In this document: piece after piece, positions 1 to 14,175 of the stretch | Layout: each line of letters starts with the position of its first letter | Position numbering within the stretch: position 1 is the stretch's first letter | Assembly (NCBI RefSeq): GCF_000381345.1 | Contig: NZ_KB906403.1 | Location: 110,792 to 174,791 of the forward strand | From: Deinococcus apachensis DSM 19763 | GTDB taxonomy: Bacteria > Deinococcota > Deinococci > Deinococcales > Deinococcaceae | Length of the DNA stretch: 64,000 nucleotides | Direction of reading: 5' to 3' | The notes under the pieces: generated by a model | What the model was told of the DNA's origin: nothing | Databases searched by the model: none | What the model saw: only the letters and a program-made list of their open reading frames with translations | Made by a program: the position numbers and the translations under genes

Positions 1-5
1 CCGGT

Positions 6-1122
6 TTGACAGGGGGCCGCCTGGACGAACTGGCGGCGGAATTCGGCATGGTGGAGCGGGCGCTGGGTGATCCGGCCGCCCTCGCCGATGCGCGTGAATA
101 CGCCCGCCTGACCCGTCGCCACCGCGAACTCACGCCGCTGGTGACGCTCTACCGCGAGCGCGAGGCGCTGACCCGCGACCTCGCCGGGGCGCGCGAACTC
201 CTCGCCGACCCCGACATGCGCGACCTGGCGGCGGGGGAGGTCGAGACCCTGACCACCCGGCTCGCCGGGATCGAGGCCGAGTTGGAAGTCCTCCTCCTGC
301 CCACCGATCCCGACGACGCGAAGGACGTGATCCTGGAATTGCGGGCCGGGGCGGGCGGGGCGGAGGCGGGGCTCTTCGCCGTGGACCTGCTGCGGATGTA
401 CACCCGGTATGCCGAGGGCGCGGGACTCAAGCTGAACGTCCTCGACGCCTCCGAGAGCGACCTGGGCGGCGCGAGCAAGGTCGTGGCGGAGGTCACGGGG
501 GAGTTCGCCTTCCGCGCCCTCAAGTGGGAGCGGGGCGTTCACCGGGTGCAGCGGGTGCCCGCCACCGAGTCGCAGGGCCGCATCCACACGAGCACGGTGA
601 CGGTCGCGGTCCTGCCGGAAGCCGAGCAGGGCGAGGTCCAGCTCGACCCCTCCGAGGTGCGGATCGACGTGTTCCGCTCACAGGGGGCGGGGGGGCAGGG
701 GGTAAACACCACCGACTCGGCCGTGCGCGCCGTGTACCGGGCGGGCACCCCGGACGAGATCGTGGTGGTGTGCCAGGACAGCCGCAGCCAGATCAAGAAC
801 CGCGAGAAGGCGCTTGTGGTCCTCGCCTCGCGCCTCGCCGAGCGGGAGCGGGCGGCGCGGGAGGAGCGCGAGCGCGAGACGCGGGCCTCGCAGGTCGGGA
901 CGGGCGAGCGCAGCGAGAAGATCCGCACCTACAACTACCCGCAAAACCGTGTGACCGACCACCGCCTGGAGGGGGATGCCAAGAATTTCGCCCTCGACTC
1001 GGTGATGGCGGGCGGCCTCAGCCCGGTCGTGGCGGCCCTGGCCCGCGACGAGCGCGAGCGGCAACTCCTCGCCATGCAGGACGAGGGCGGGGCCGAGGCT
1101 GGGGGCGGCAGGCGGGGGACCT

Positions 1123-1136
<14 letters not shown>
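6..1136 (+). CDS. prfA: Peptide chain release factor 1 (RF1)
   Basis: Class I release factor that reads UAA and UAG in the ribosomal A site and triggers peptidyl-tRNA hydrolysis. The codon-recognition tripeptide PAT is at residues 185-187 and the catalytic GGQ at 229-231 within [13 protein letters not shown]. The conserved RTYNYPQ and VTDHR segments follow. The 376 residues fit the family (about 360). The frame opens with TTG at position 6, at the window edge; the true start may be this TTG or may lie outside, so the first few residues are uncertain. The 3' end overlaps the NUDIX gene by 14 nt, suggesting translational coupling. Confidence 0.95.
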
Positions 1137-1626
<490 letters not shown>

Positions 1627-1642
1627 AGGTCAGGGTGCACCG

Positions 1643-1682
1643 CGCGGCTCGGATGGAAGATTCGTCCGAGCCGCGTGCTTTT
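1643..1682. terminator. Bidirectional intrinsic terminator
   Basis: An 11-bp GC-rich stem (CGCGGCTCGGA at 1643-1653 with TCCGAGCCGCG at 1665-1675) is followed by TTTT. It sits between the convergent NUDIX and anti-sigma genes and probably serves the plus-strand transcript. Confidence 0.75.
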
Positions 1683-1690
1683 CCCGGGGA

Positions 1691-2356
1691 TTACAGGTTC
1701 TGCACCAGGATCGGCGTCGTCGTGGGCTGGGGGCTCCCTCCGGGCGGCTCGACACTCACGGCGACGGTCGCGCCGGGCGGCAGACCAGTGAGCAGGAAGC
1801 CCTGGCCCTCGAACACCCCAAGTGAGACGGGCGTGCCCGCCTGGATGCGCCACATCTGATACACGCGCCCGGCGTCGGCGGGCCGGTTCAGGTGCAGATA
1901 GGCGCGGCCATCGGGCAGCCGCACGAGCTGCCCGAGGTCGGTGCCGTTCGCCGTGACCGCCTGCGTGGTGGCGCCGGGAGTACGGGCGTACTGCTGCAAG
2001 GGATCGGGGTTGGGCCGCAGCACGAACACCAGGGCGAGCGCGGCGGCCAGGCCCAGGGCGGCCAGGGGGACCCAGGGGGTGCGGCGACGCGCCGGAGCGG
2101 GCGGCGCGATGGGGGTCACAGCAGGGAGGGAAGCCTCCCGCTCGGCGGCCAGGCGGGCGAGCAGGCGATCCTCCGCGCCGGGCGGGGGTTCCACCTCGGG
2201 CAGGGACTCCACCAGGGCGGTCAGCGTCTCCTGTTCGGCCTGGAGCTGGGCGCGCAGTTCGGGGCTGGCCTCCAGGGCGGCCCTCACCTGGGCCTCCTCC
2301 TCGGGGGACAGGATGCCCAGGGCATAGGCGGTCAGTTGCTCCGGGTTGGTGGTCAT
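1691..2356 (-). CDS. RskA-type anti-sigma factor
   Basis: Membrane anti-sigma factor, 221 residues. The N-terminal cytoplasmic part (1-75) is helical and Glu-rich, as in zinc-free anti-sigma domains. One membrane helix spans about 94-113. The extracytoplasmic C-terminal domain has the RskA signature (GRVYQMWRIQAG, then a G-x-F segment). The ATG overlaps the stop of the upstream sigma gene by 4 nt (ATGA), so the pair is translationally coupled. It probably holds that sigma factor at the membrane until an envelope signal releases it. The signal is unknown. Confidence 0.85.
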   Translation of the reverse strand: MTTNPEQLTAYALGILSPEEEAQVRAALEASPELRAQLQAEQETLTALVESLPEVEPPPGAEDRLLARLAAEREASLPAVTPIAPPAPARRRTPWVPLAALGLAAALALVFVLRPNPDPLQQYARTPGATTQAVTANGTDLGQLVRLPDGRAYLHLNRPADAGRVYQMWRIQAGTPVSLGVFEGQGFLLTGLPPGATVAVSVEPPGGSPQPTTTPILVQNL

Positions 2357-2919
2357 GCGCGCTCACCTCCTTCCAAGGTGTCCGGTCCCGCCAGGTGGCC
2401 GCGCATCCTCTCCAGGGCGGCGCGCAGCCGGGATTTCACGGTGCCGATGGGCAGCCCGGTCATGGCCGCCAGCTCCGAGTGAGAGTAGCCGCGGTAGTAG
2501 GCGAGTTCAACCAGCTCGCGCTGCGCCCTGTCCAGCACCTGCACCGCGCGACTTGCCAGGACACGGTCGGTGGGGTCAGTCGCCTGCACGGGCGCGTCCC
2601 ACTCCTCCAGCTCCAGGGCCACGTCGGGCCGGTCGCGCAGTTCCTGCAGGAAGCGGTGGTGCGCGATGCTCACGAGCCAGGTCTTGACGCTGGCGCGCGA
2701 GGGGTCGAAGCGGGCCGCGTGCCGCCAGGCGTTCATAAAGGCGTCCTGCACGCAGGATTCCACGTCGTCGCGCTGGCGCAGCATGCGGTGGCCGAGGGAG
2801 TAGAGCAGCCGGGCGTGGCGGCGGTGCAGTTCCCGCAACGCCTCCTCCTGCCCGGCGGCCATACCCCGGATGAGCGCCTCGTCGGTCGGCTCCTGAACGG
2901 GTGGGGGGTCGGCTGCCAT
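2353..2919 (-). CDS. ECF-type RNA polymerase sigma factor
   Basis: Sigma-70 family ECF factor. Region 2 lies around ALRELHRRHARLLYSLGHRM and VESCVQDAFMNAWRHA. Region 4 has the HTH YSHSELAAMTGLPIGTVKSR. I use the ATG at 2919 (188 residues). An in-frame ATG at 2997 directly abuts the tatA stop (TGAATG) and would add 26 poorly conserved residues, but it could support coupling to tatA. The gene overlaps its anti-sigma gene by 4 nt. Sequence similarity and the RskA partner suggest the SigK-like ECF class. Confidence 0.9.
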   Translation of the reverse strand: MAADPPPVQEPTDEALIRGMAAGQEEALRELHRRHARLLYSLGHRMLRQRDDVESCVQDAFMNAWRHAARFDPSRASVKTWLVSIAHHRFLQELRDRPDVALELEEWDAPVQATDPTDRVLASRAVQVLDRAQRELVELAYYRGYSHSELAAMTGLPIGTVKSRLRAALERMRGHLAGPDTLEGGERA

Positions 2920-2997
2920 GGGTTGCGGGCAGCCTAACAGGCCGGGCGGGGGGGCGTGTGACCGGGCGCCGGGAACGCCCTCACACGGGGCGGTCAT

Positions 2998-3243
2998 TCA
3001 GGCCCGCGGGGGCTGCTCGGCGGTGGGCACCGCCTGAACGGCGGGGATAGCCGCCACGGGCACGTCCTGAGCGGGGGTGTCAAGGCCACGGCGCAGGTCG
3101 TCGGTCACCGTGCTCGTGGACTTGCGAAACTCACGCAGGCCCTGGCCCAGGCTCTTGCCGAGTTCCGGCAGCTTGCGTGGGCCGAACACGATGAGCGCGA
3201 CGATCAGGATAACGAGCAGTTCCGGGACACCGATGTTGGGCAT
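2998..3243 (-). CDS. tatA: Twin-arginine translocase subunit TatA
   Basis: Small subunit of the twin-arginine export pore for folded proteins, 81 residues. It has a short N-terminal membrane helix (about 6-20), the hinge [20 protein letters not shown], an amphipathic helix and an acidic/proline-rich tail. The start is fixed by a strong ribosome site, AAGGAGG, 6 nt before the ATG. No tatC is adjacent. It is the upstream gene of an apparent tatA / sigma / anti-sigma unit on the minus strand, divergent from the pseudouridine synthase gene. Confidence 0.93.
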   Translation of the reverse strand: MPNIGVPELLVILIVALIVFGPRKLPELGKSLGQGLREFRKSTSTVTDDLRRGLDTPAQDVPVAAIPAVQAVPTAEQPPRA

Positions 3244-3396
3244 GGCAGTCCTCCTTGGGGGCAAGGGATGGGGGGCCGGGGCGGGACGCTCAGGACGCCG
3301 TACTCTCCTGGGCTCACTCGGCTGTATCCCGTTTGCACGTGATCGGATTACCCCGGAAACGGGGATGAAGGGGGTATGGATGGGGGAAGGGGACAG

Positions 3397-3402
3397 TACA
3401 CT
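3397..3402 (+). promoter_or_regulatory. -10 box of a leaderless promoter
   Basis: TACACT ends 7 nt before the GTG at 3410, so transcription should begin at or next to the start codon. This supports GTG 3410 over the ATG at 3380, which lies upstream of the box. Confidence 0.6.
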
Positions 3403-3409
3403 GCCCGCC

Positions 3410-4372
<963 letters not shown>

Positions 4373-4560
4373 AAGGACAAGGGAGTCCAAGGTCTACAGC
4401 GCGCGGAGGAGACTCTTCGCTCCGCTCAGGGAGACAGTCTCCGACTGTGCTGAGCACGGGTGAAGTTCCTCCACCATCCTTTCGCAACACGCACTGGAGG
4501 CCACACCCTCTTCCCCGTCCTGGAGCGCGAGAATGCTCTCCACGACCCCCGCTTCCCCCC
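4373..4560. other. Intergenic region with repeat-like sequence, no gene
   Basis: No credible reading frame is present. The stretch from about 4405 to 4470 (CTTCGCTCCGCTCAGGGAGA and following) resembles the imperfect palindromic intergenic repeats seen elsewhere in this window, with GGAGAC/GTCTCC arms. No terminator for the upstream gene is obvious. Confidence 0.4.
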
Positions 4561-4589
4561 TTGCTTTTTCTAGGCGTACCGTGTACACT
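4561..4589 (+). promoter_or_regulatory. Sigma-70 promoter of the RNA helicase gene
   Basis: TTGCTT (4561-4566) and TACACT (4584-4589) are separated by exactly 17 nt. The predicted start near 4596 gives a leader of about 110 nt, unusually long among the many leaderless genes here. Confidence 0.65.
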
Positions 4590-4667
4590 TTCCCTTCGTG
4601 CGCCGTTCGGGACAGCCCCGACGGTTGGAGAGGACCCCATCAGGACGAGCTTTCAGGGTTGAAGGCG

Positions 4668-4706
4668 TTTGTAGTTCGCAGGGGTACTTTCCCGAAAGGA
4701 CTACAA

Positions 4707-4707
<1 letters not shown>
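4668..4707 (+). promoter_or_regulatory. Leader hairpin closing over the helicase start codon
   Basis: TTTGTAGT (4668-4675) is complementary to ACTACAAA (4700-4707), an 8-bp stem whose 3' arm contains the A of the ATG. The GAAAGGA ribosome site lies at 4694-4700 in and next to the loop. The fold could limit initiation until opened by temperature or by the helicase itself; that role is inference. Confidence 0.5.
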
Positions 4708-6464
<1,757 letters not shown>

Positions 6465-6481
6465 AGCCAGCCTCTGAAGAG

Positions 6482-6511
6482 TGCCCCTGCCCGAGTGGTG
6501 GGGGCATTTTT
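6482..6511 (+). terminator. Intrinsic terminator of the helicase gene
   Basis: A 10-bp stem including two G-T pairs (TGCCCCTGCC at 6482-6491 with GGTGGGGGCA at 6497-6506) and a 5-nt loop is followed by TTTTT. Confidence 0.85.
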
Positions 6512-6539
6512 GTTGGCGTACCAGAGACAGGAGTAGGCT
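6510..6539 (+). promoter_or_regulatory. Promoter giving a leaderless nucleotidyltransferase mRNA
   Basis: TTGTTG (6510-6515) and TAGGCT (6534-6539) are 18 nt apart. The -10 box ends 6 nt before the GTG at 6546. Confidence 0.55.
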
Positions 6540-6545
6540 AAGCTT

Positions 6546-7394
6546 GTGAACTCCCTCACGGGTTCCGGGCTTCCAGAGGCGAGAGACGCGTTTCTCTCCG
6601 CACTGGCCGAGAAAACCCGGGGGGACACGCGCCTCCGCGCCGCCTGGCTGGAGGGCAGTATGGGAAGGGGTACGGCTGACCGTTACTCCGATATCGACCT
6701 GCATGTGCTGCTGCCTGAAGTCGCGCTGCCCGCCTTTCGAGGGGAGGTGGCAGAGTGGCTGGGCGACCTGAGCCCACTGGTGGTAGTCAATCAACTCTTC
6801 GGGGGCCAGATGGTCAACGCGCTGACTGTGGACGGCCTGCGGGTGGACCTGTGGCCGCATCCCGGGGAACATGTGGAGCTTTCCCCCTCCCGGGTCCGCA
6901 TCCTGCACGCCGCACCCGGCGCCATCACGCTGGGGGGCGACCTCCCCACACCCCCACCCGAGGTGACCGCCGGGCACCTGCTGGGGCTGATCCGCGAATT
7001 CTGGCGCTGCATCACCCTGCTGCCCGCCGTGCTGGGCCGCGAGGAACGGCTGGTGGCCGTGCAGGGTCTGGCGGTGGAGCTGGGGCTGGTCACGGACCTG
7101 CTCGTCACCGGGTCCGGGGCGGTCCGCGACCGGGGGGTCAAACATTTGAACGCCTTCCTCCCGGTGGACGTCCGGCAGGATCTGGAAGCCACGCTGCTTC
7201 CGGCCGACCTGTCCGCTCAGGCGCTGGCCGACGCGCACCTGCGGCTGGCGCGGGTGGTGCAGGAGCAGGGGCGTTCACTGGCCGGACGCTGGGGATTCAC
7301 GTATCCGACGGAACTGGAACACGCCGCCCTGAGCTACGCCGCACAGGAACTGGAAAGGCTGGGCGTCGCGGTGAATGTTGTACGTCTCTCCTGA
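6546..7394 (+). CDS. Nucleotidyltransferase-domain protein
   Basis: Pol-beta-fold nucleotidyltransferase, 282 residues. The motif GSMGRGTADRYSDIDLHVLL (37-56) holds the Gly-Ser and the two metal-binding Asp residues (49, 51) of the family. The rest is an alpha-helical domain of the type found in aminoglycoside or small-molecule adenylyltransferases. The substrate cannot be inferred. Start is GTG 6546, directly after a TANNNT box. It converges on the dipeptidase gene. Confidence 0.8.
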   Translation: MNSLTGSGLPEARDAFLSALAEKTRGDTRLRAAWLEGSMGRGTADRYSDIDLHVLLPEVALPAFRGEVAEWLGDLSPLVVVNQLFGGQMVNALTVDGLRVDLWPHPGEHVELSPSRVRILHAAPGAITLGGDLPTPPPEVTAGHLLGLIREFWRCITLLPAVLGREERLVAVQGLAVELGLVTDLLVTGSGAVRDRGVKHLNAFLPVDVRQDLEATLLPADLSAQALADAHLRLARVVQEQGRSLAGRWGFTYPTELEHAALSYAAQELERLGVAVNVVRLS

Positions 7395-7475
7395 CCGCTC
7401 GCCCTGTTCCCGGGAAAGGGTTTCTCCGAGTCTGTGCCGTTCGCGTTGCGGCCGTCCAGCCTGCGCCTGCGCCCC

Positions 7476-8534
7476 CTACTTCCAGGTCTGGCGAAACACC
7501 CGCCGCCAGTTCTCGGAGGCCAGCTTCCGCAGGGTCGTCTCGTCATACCCGTGCGTCCGCAGCGCGCCGATCAGGTGCGGCAGTCGGCTCGCGTCTCCGA
7601 TAACGTCCGGCACCACCGCCCCGTCGAAGTCCGACCCGAAGGCCACCCGGTCCACGCCCAGCCGCGTCACGAGGTAGTCCAGGTGCCGCACCACCACGTC
7701 GAGGGGCGTGTCGGCCAGGAGGTGGGCGTCGGGCCGCACGTCATTCACCGCGAAGTTGAAGCCCACCAGGCCGTCCGACTCCCGGATAGCGTCGAGCTGC
7801 TGGTCGGTGAGGTTGCGGGTCGATGGGCACACCGCGTGCGCGTTGGAATGCGTCGCCACCAGCGGCGCGTCCGAGAGCGCGGCCACGTCCCAGAAGCCGC
7901 GCTCGTTGAGGTGCGAGACGTCGAGCATCACGCCCAGCCGGTTGCAGGCCCGCACCAGCGCCCGGCCCTCGGGGGTCAGGCCCGGGCCGGTGTCGGGCGA
8001 GCGCGGGTACGCGAAGGGCACCCCGTGGCCGAAGACGTTCGGGCGGCTCCAGACTGGCCCGAGCGAGCGCAGCCCCGCCCGGGCCAGCACCTCCAGGCAG
8101 TCGAGCCGCGGGTCGATGGCCTCAGCGCCCTCCAGGTGCAGCACCATGGCGAACACGCCTTCCCGGCACGCGGCCTCCACCTCGTCAGCGGTTCGGGCGA
8201 TTCGCACCTGTCCCGCGGCGCGCCCCTCCAGGCGAAACAGGGAGGCCATCTGGCCGGTGATCTGCCGCCGCGCCTCGTCGGGGTCAAGGGGACCGGCCAG
8301 CCGCACCTCATACCCGTTCCCGGTGATCGTCAGGTCGTCCTGGGGGGGCTGATCGGGGTGGGCCATCAGGGCGAACAGGCCGCCGAAGAGGCCGCCCTCC
8401 CGGGCACGCGGCAGGTCCAGGTGACCCCGGGTGGACCGGCGCAGGAAGTCGTTGCCGCCCTCCCGGTACTCGGCGAGGCGCTGCACGGTGTCGTTGTGTC
8501 CGTCGAAGATGGGGATGGCACGTGTGGAAGTCAT
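7476..8534 (-). CDS. Peptidase M19 family dipeptidase
   Basis: Zinc dipeptidase of the membrane (renal) dipeptidase family, 352 residues. It contains the metal motif HxD in FDGHNDT (13-15), the bridging-Glu segment HLEGAEAID, ATHSNAHAV with metal-binding His, and the final FGSDFDGA. There is no signal peptide, so the enzyme is probably cytoplasmic and cleaves dipeptides, possibly including D-residue products of wall turnover. It is divergent from the HTH gene with only 32 bp between the start codons. Confidence 0.9.
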   Translation of the reverse strand: MTSTRAIPIFDGHNDTVQRLAEYREGGNDFLRRSTRGHLDLPRAREGGLFGGLFALMAHPDQPPQDDLTITGNGYEVRLAGPLDPDEARRQITGQMASLFRLEGRAAGQVRIARTADEVEAACREGVFAMVLHLEGAEAIDPRLDCLEVLARAGLRSLGPVWSRPNVFGHGVPFAYPRSPDTGPGLTPEGRALVRACNRLGVMLDVSHLNERGFWDVAALSDAPLVATHSNAHAVCPSTRNLTDQQLDAIRESDGLVGFNFAVNDVRPDAHLLADTPLDVVVRHLDYLVTRLGVDRVAFGSDFDGAVVPDVIGDASRLPHLIGALRTHGYDETTLRKLASENWRRVFRQTWK

Positions 8535-8553
8535 CTGCCGCCCAGCCTGCCGC

Positions 8554-8559
8554 TACCCT
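8554..8559 (+). promoter_or_regulatory. -10 box of a leaderless promoter
   Basis: TACCCT ends 7 nt before the ATG at 8567 and sets that codon as the start of the HTH gene. Confidence 0.55.
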
Positions 8560-8566
8560 GGGTGAA

Positions 8567-9220
8567 ATGGGACAACCACTTTCACGCAGCTCGGCGCCCG
8601 TCGTGACCGAACCCGAACTGGCCCGCGTGCTGCTCGACCCTGGCCGCCGCCGCTCTCTCACGCCCTTTTTCGGGCGCGCCCTGACGGTGGGGGAAGCGGC
8701 GGCGGAACTGGGCGTGAAGCCGAACTCGCTGCTGTACCAGGTGAAGCGGCTCGTGCATCTGGGCCTGCTGACGGTGGTGGGGGTGGAGCCTCGGGCTGGC
8801 CGGGCAGTCAAGCGGTACCAGGCGGCGGCGGAACGGTTTTTCGTGCCGTTCGCCACGACGGACGCGGAAACGCTGGAAGCGCTGCTGTTGCGAACGGGCG
8901 AGCCCCACGCGCGCCGGTTTGCCCGGAGCCTGGCGCGGACGCTGCTCGACACCCCGGAGGGGACGATGGGGTATCTGGTGGGGCGCCACGCGAGGGGTGA
9001 GGTGGACGCCTACTTCTCGCCGGACGGGGTGAGGACGCTGTCGCTGCTGGAGGCGGAGGCCCCGGCGGCTGGCCGGTCATGGGCCGTGCTGTCGCTAAGC
9101 CACGAGGACGCCAAAGCCTTGCAGCGGGAACAGTGGGCGCTCTGGGAGCGGTATCTGGGCAAGCGTGGGAGTGGACGGTACCTGGCGCATTTCGACCTCA
9201 CCCCTTGGCTGGAGGACTGA
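8567..9220 (+). CDS. Winged-helix (ArsR-like) transcriptional regulator
   Basis: 217 residues. The N-terminal winged-helix DNA-binding domain (about 15-85) contains LTVGEAAAELGVKPNSLLYQ, then a wing-like VVGVEPRAGRAVKRYQ. The C-terminal 130 residues are an undefined effector or dimerisation part with no Cys-rich metal site, so a metal sensor is unlikely. The target may be the divergent dipeptidase gene, but no palindromic operator stands out in the 32-bp gap. Confidence 0.7.
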   Translation: MGQPLSRSSAPVVTEPELARVLLDPGRRRSLTPFFGRALTVGEAAAELGVKPNSLLYQVKRLVHLGLLTVVGVEPRAGRAVKRYQAAAERFFVPFATTDAETLEALLLRTGEPHARRFARSLARTLLDTPEGTMGYLVGRHARGEVDAYFSPDGVRTLSLLEAEAPAAGRSWAVLSLSHEDAKALQREQWALWERYLGKRGSGRYLAHFDLTPWLED

Positions 9221-9329
9221 CCTGGGGGCGGCCCACCGCTCGCCCCGCCACGCGAACGGCGAGGTCCTGGTCTCCCCCTATCTAGACGCGCCCCCATCCT
9301 CGCGCTGCACAGCCCGTAGGGTGAAGGGC

Positions 9330-9392
9330 ATGAACGCGCCGCACCCCATTCTCGTGGTGGTACTTCTTGGCTCCGGGGGAACTGGACGCTGA
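9330..9392 (+). CDS. ilv leader peptide (attenuator)
   Basis: A 20-codon frame encoding MNAPHPILVVVLLGSGGTGR, with seven consecutive branched-chain residues (ILVVVLL). A terminator starts 20 nt after the stop and acetolactate synthase genes follow. This is the classical attenuator arrangement: starvation for Ile, Leu or Val stalls the ribosome in the run and favours read-through. A TANNNT box (TAGGGT, 9317-9322) ends 7 nt before the ATG, so the leader mRNA may itself be leaderless. No convincing -35 box is seen. Confidence 0.8.
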   Translation: MNAPHPILVVVLLGSGGTGR

Positions 9393-9411
9393 GCGTGAGC
9401 GCGCGCCACTG

Positions 9412-9440
9412 ACCCCCACCCCACCCGGGCGGGGGTTTTT
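9412..9440 (+). terminator. ilv attenuator terminator
   Basis: ACCCCC and CCC arms (9412-9421) pair with GGG and GGGGGT (9427-9436) around one A/C mismatch, followed by TTTTT. A GGGGG run at the end of the leader peptide frame could pair with the CCCCC arm as an antiterminator; that alternative fold is inferred. Confidence 0.75.
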
Positions 9441-9531
9441 CGTTGAGTGAAAGGAGAGGGCAGGTATGGGACGCAGGGGACCACAACATCGAGCAACCGC
9501 CCGTCGGGGAGGACCCTTCGGAGCCGCACAC

Positions 9532-9564
9532 CGCGCCACGTCGCCTTCGGGTGAGCGTGGCGCG
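9532..9564 (+). promoter_or_regulatory. Strong UUCG-capped hairpin before ilvB
   Basis: CGCGCCACGTCGCC (9532-9545) pairs with GGTGA and CGTGGCGCG (9550-9564), leaving one bulged G and a TTCG loop. It ends 32 nt before ilvB. There is no T-run, so it is not a terminator. It may stabilise the processed mRNA or shape initiation. Confidence 0.5.
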
Positions 9565-9596
9565 CGCCGTTTGGACACCACCACGGGGAGGCAGGC

Positions 9597-11929
<2,333 letters not shown>

Positions 11930-11937
11930 CTGCGTAT

Positions 11938-12055
11938 ACCCCTCAGTCAGCTTTGCTGACAGCTCCCCTTAGAGGGGAGCCAGAAAGCACGGCTTGAGGA
12001 GCACTTCATAGCCTCCCGTTTACGGGGAGGCGGCCCGACGGGCCGGAGGGGTTGC
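11938..12055. repeat. Intergenic cluster of palindromes between ilvN and ilvC
   Basis: Consecutive hairpins: GTCAGC-ttt-GCTGAC (11946-11960), GCTCCCCT-tag-AGGGGAGC (11962-11980), GCCTCCC..GGGGAGGC (about 12011-12031) and GGCCC..GGGCC. The unit resembles a Deinococcus intergenic palindromic repeat, and related CCCCTC/GAGGGG sequences recur near 33150 and 46560. It could stabilise or separate ilvBN and ilvC messages. Confidence 0.5.
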
Positions 12056-12118
12056 ACGCCGCCCCCCTCCCCTAGCCCACATTCCCCCCCAACTCACACT
12101 TTGTAGGAGAATCGCCCA

Positions 12119-13129
<1,011 letters not shown>

Positions 13130-13144
13130 GAGCGGTCAGCGGTC

Positions 13145-13183
13145 AGCGGCCAGCCCTTCCGGGGAGGAAAGGCTGGCCGCTTT
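13145..13183 (+). terminator. Terminator after ilvC
   Basis: A long stem (AGCGGCCAGCC..TTCC with GGAA..GGCTGGCCGCT) ends in TTTC. It lies between convergent genes; A-rich sequence on the other side is lacking, so it mainly serves the ilvC strand. Confidence 0.75.
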
Positions 13184-13212
13184 CGTGTGGCACCGGCTTC
13201 CCAGTTGTGGCT

Positions 13213-14046
13213 TCAGGGCTCCGGGTGCGGTGTCCAGTGGGAGGCGGCCAGGGAGCGCAGGGACACCGGGTCGGAGGGTCCGGCCATTGCAGTTCGCAGG
13301 TCGTTCAGCGAGCCGGGGAAGAACGAGACGTTATGGAAGGCGTTCCTGGCGATCTCCTCCGCCACCGCCCGTGCCTGCTGCGCGTCCTTGCCGAAGACGA
13401 TCAGGCGCGTGTTGTGGTCTTCCATCGGCAGGCGCCCGTCGTCCTTGGCCTTCGCCACGTCGGCCAGGGGGATGTCGTGGGCACCGTTCAGGCTGCCCGC
13501 CCGGAAGTCCTCCTCGCTGCGCCCGTCCACCCACCACGCGGTCCGGTCGCCCCCGGCGATATAACGCGCACCATCCGCCTCGGTGACCATCACGCCGCCC
13601 AGGGCACGCCAGATGGGCGCCCCGAGCTGGTAGCGCCGCACGTTCGTGAAGCCAGCCGTGAGCAGTTCCTCGCTCAGACGCTTGCTCTTGCCGCACAGCG
13701 GGCCGTTGCAGTAGAGCACCAGCGCCCGGCTCCGGTCACCCGCGACGAGCCGCTCGATCTCCCGCACGTCGCTGACGTACTGGCTGTCACTCACCCCCGG
13801 TTTGCGCGCGACATTGAGGGCACCGGGGATGTGACTGATGGCCCACTCCAGGTGGGGCCGCGCGTCGAGCACGAGGGCGCTCCCGTCCGCCAGAATCCGG
13901 CGCAGCTCCTGAGTGGACACTTCCGGCGTCTTCACGTTCGCCTCGCCCAGGGTGGTGGTGAAGACCGTGGCGACCAGGCCGGGCGTCTGGGCGAGGGCGA
14001 GGGACGTGAGGGCGGATAGGGCGAGCAGGCGGAACTTGCCGTTCAT
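13213..14046 (-). CDS. Exported tandem rhodanese-like sulfurtransferase
   Basis: 277 residues with an N-terminal signal peptide (about 1-20, LLALSALTSLALAQ). Two rhodanese modules follow. The first has the active-site loop CNGPLCGKSKR with the catalytic Cys. The second (WWVDGRSEEDFRAGSLNGAH, then LIVFGKDAQQAR) has no Cys in the matching loop and is probably structural. Likely periplasmic thiosulfate or persulfide transfer; the acceptor is unknown. It appears monocistronic and converges on ilvC. Confidence 0.8.
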   Translation of the reverse strand: MNGKFRLLALSALTSLALAQTPGLVATVFTTTLGEANVKTPEVSTQELRRILADGSALVLDARPHLEWAISHIPGALNVARKPGVSDSQYVSDVREIERLVAGDRSRALVLYCNGPLCGKSKRLSEELLTAGFTNVRRYQLGAPIWRALGGVMVTEADGARYIAGGDRTAWWVDGRSEEDFRAGSLNGAHDIPLADVAKAKDDGRLPMEDHNTRLIVFGKDAQQARAVAEEIARNAFHNVSFFPGSLNDLRTAMAGPSDPVSLRSLAASHWTPHPEP

Positions 14047-14175
14047 GGGTCACCTCCGCCCCCACGGTGCGCCCCGGGGTCCCCGCCCCGCATCGGGTGA
14101 ATTACCCAGATGCGGGGCGACGTCTCTGCGGGGTCGGCCCGCTCGCCTTCAGGGACAACCCCACCTCCCCGCCCG

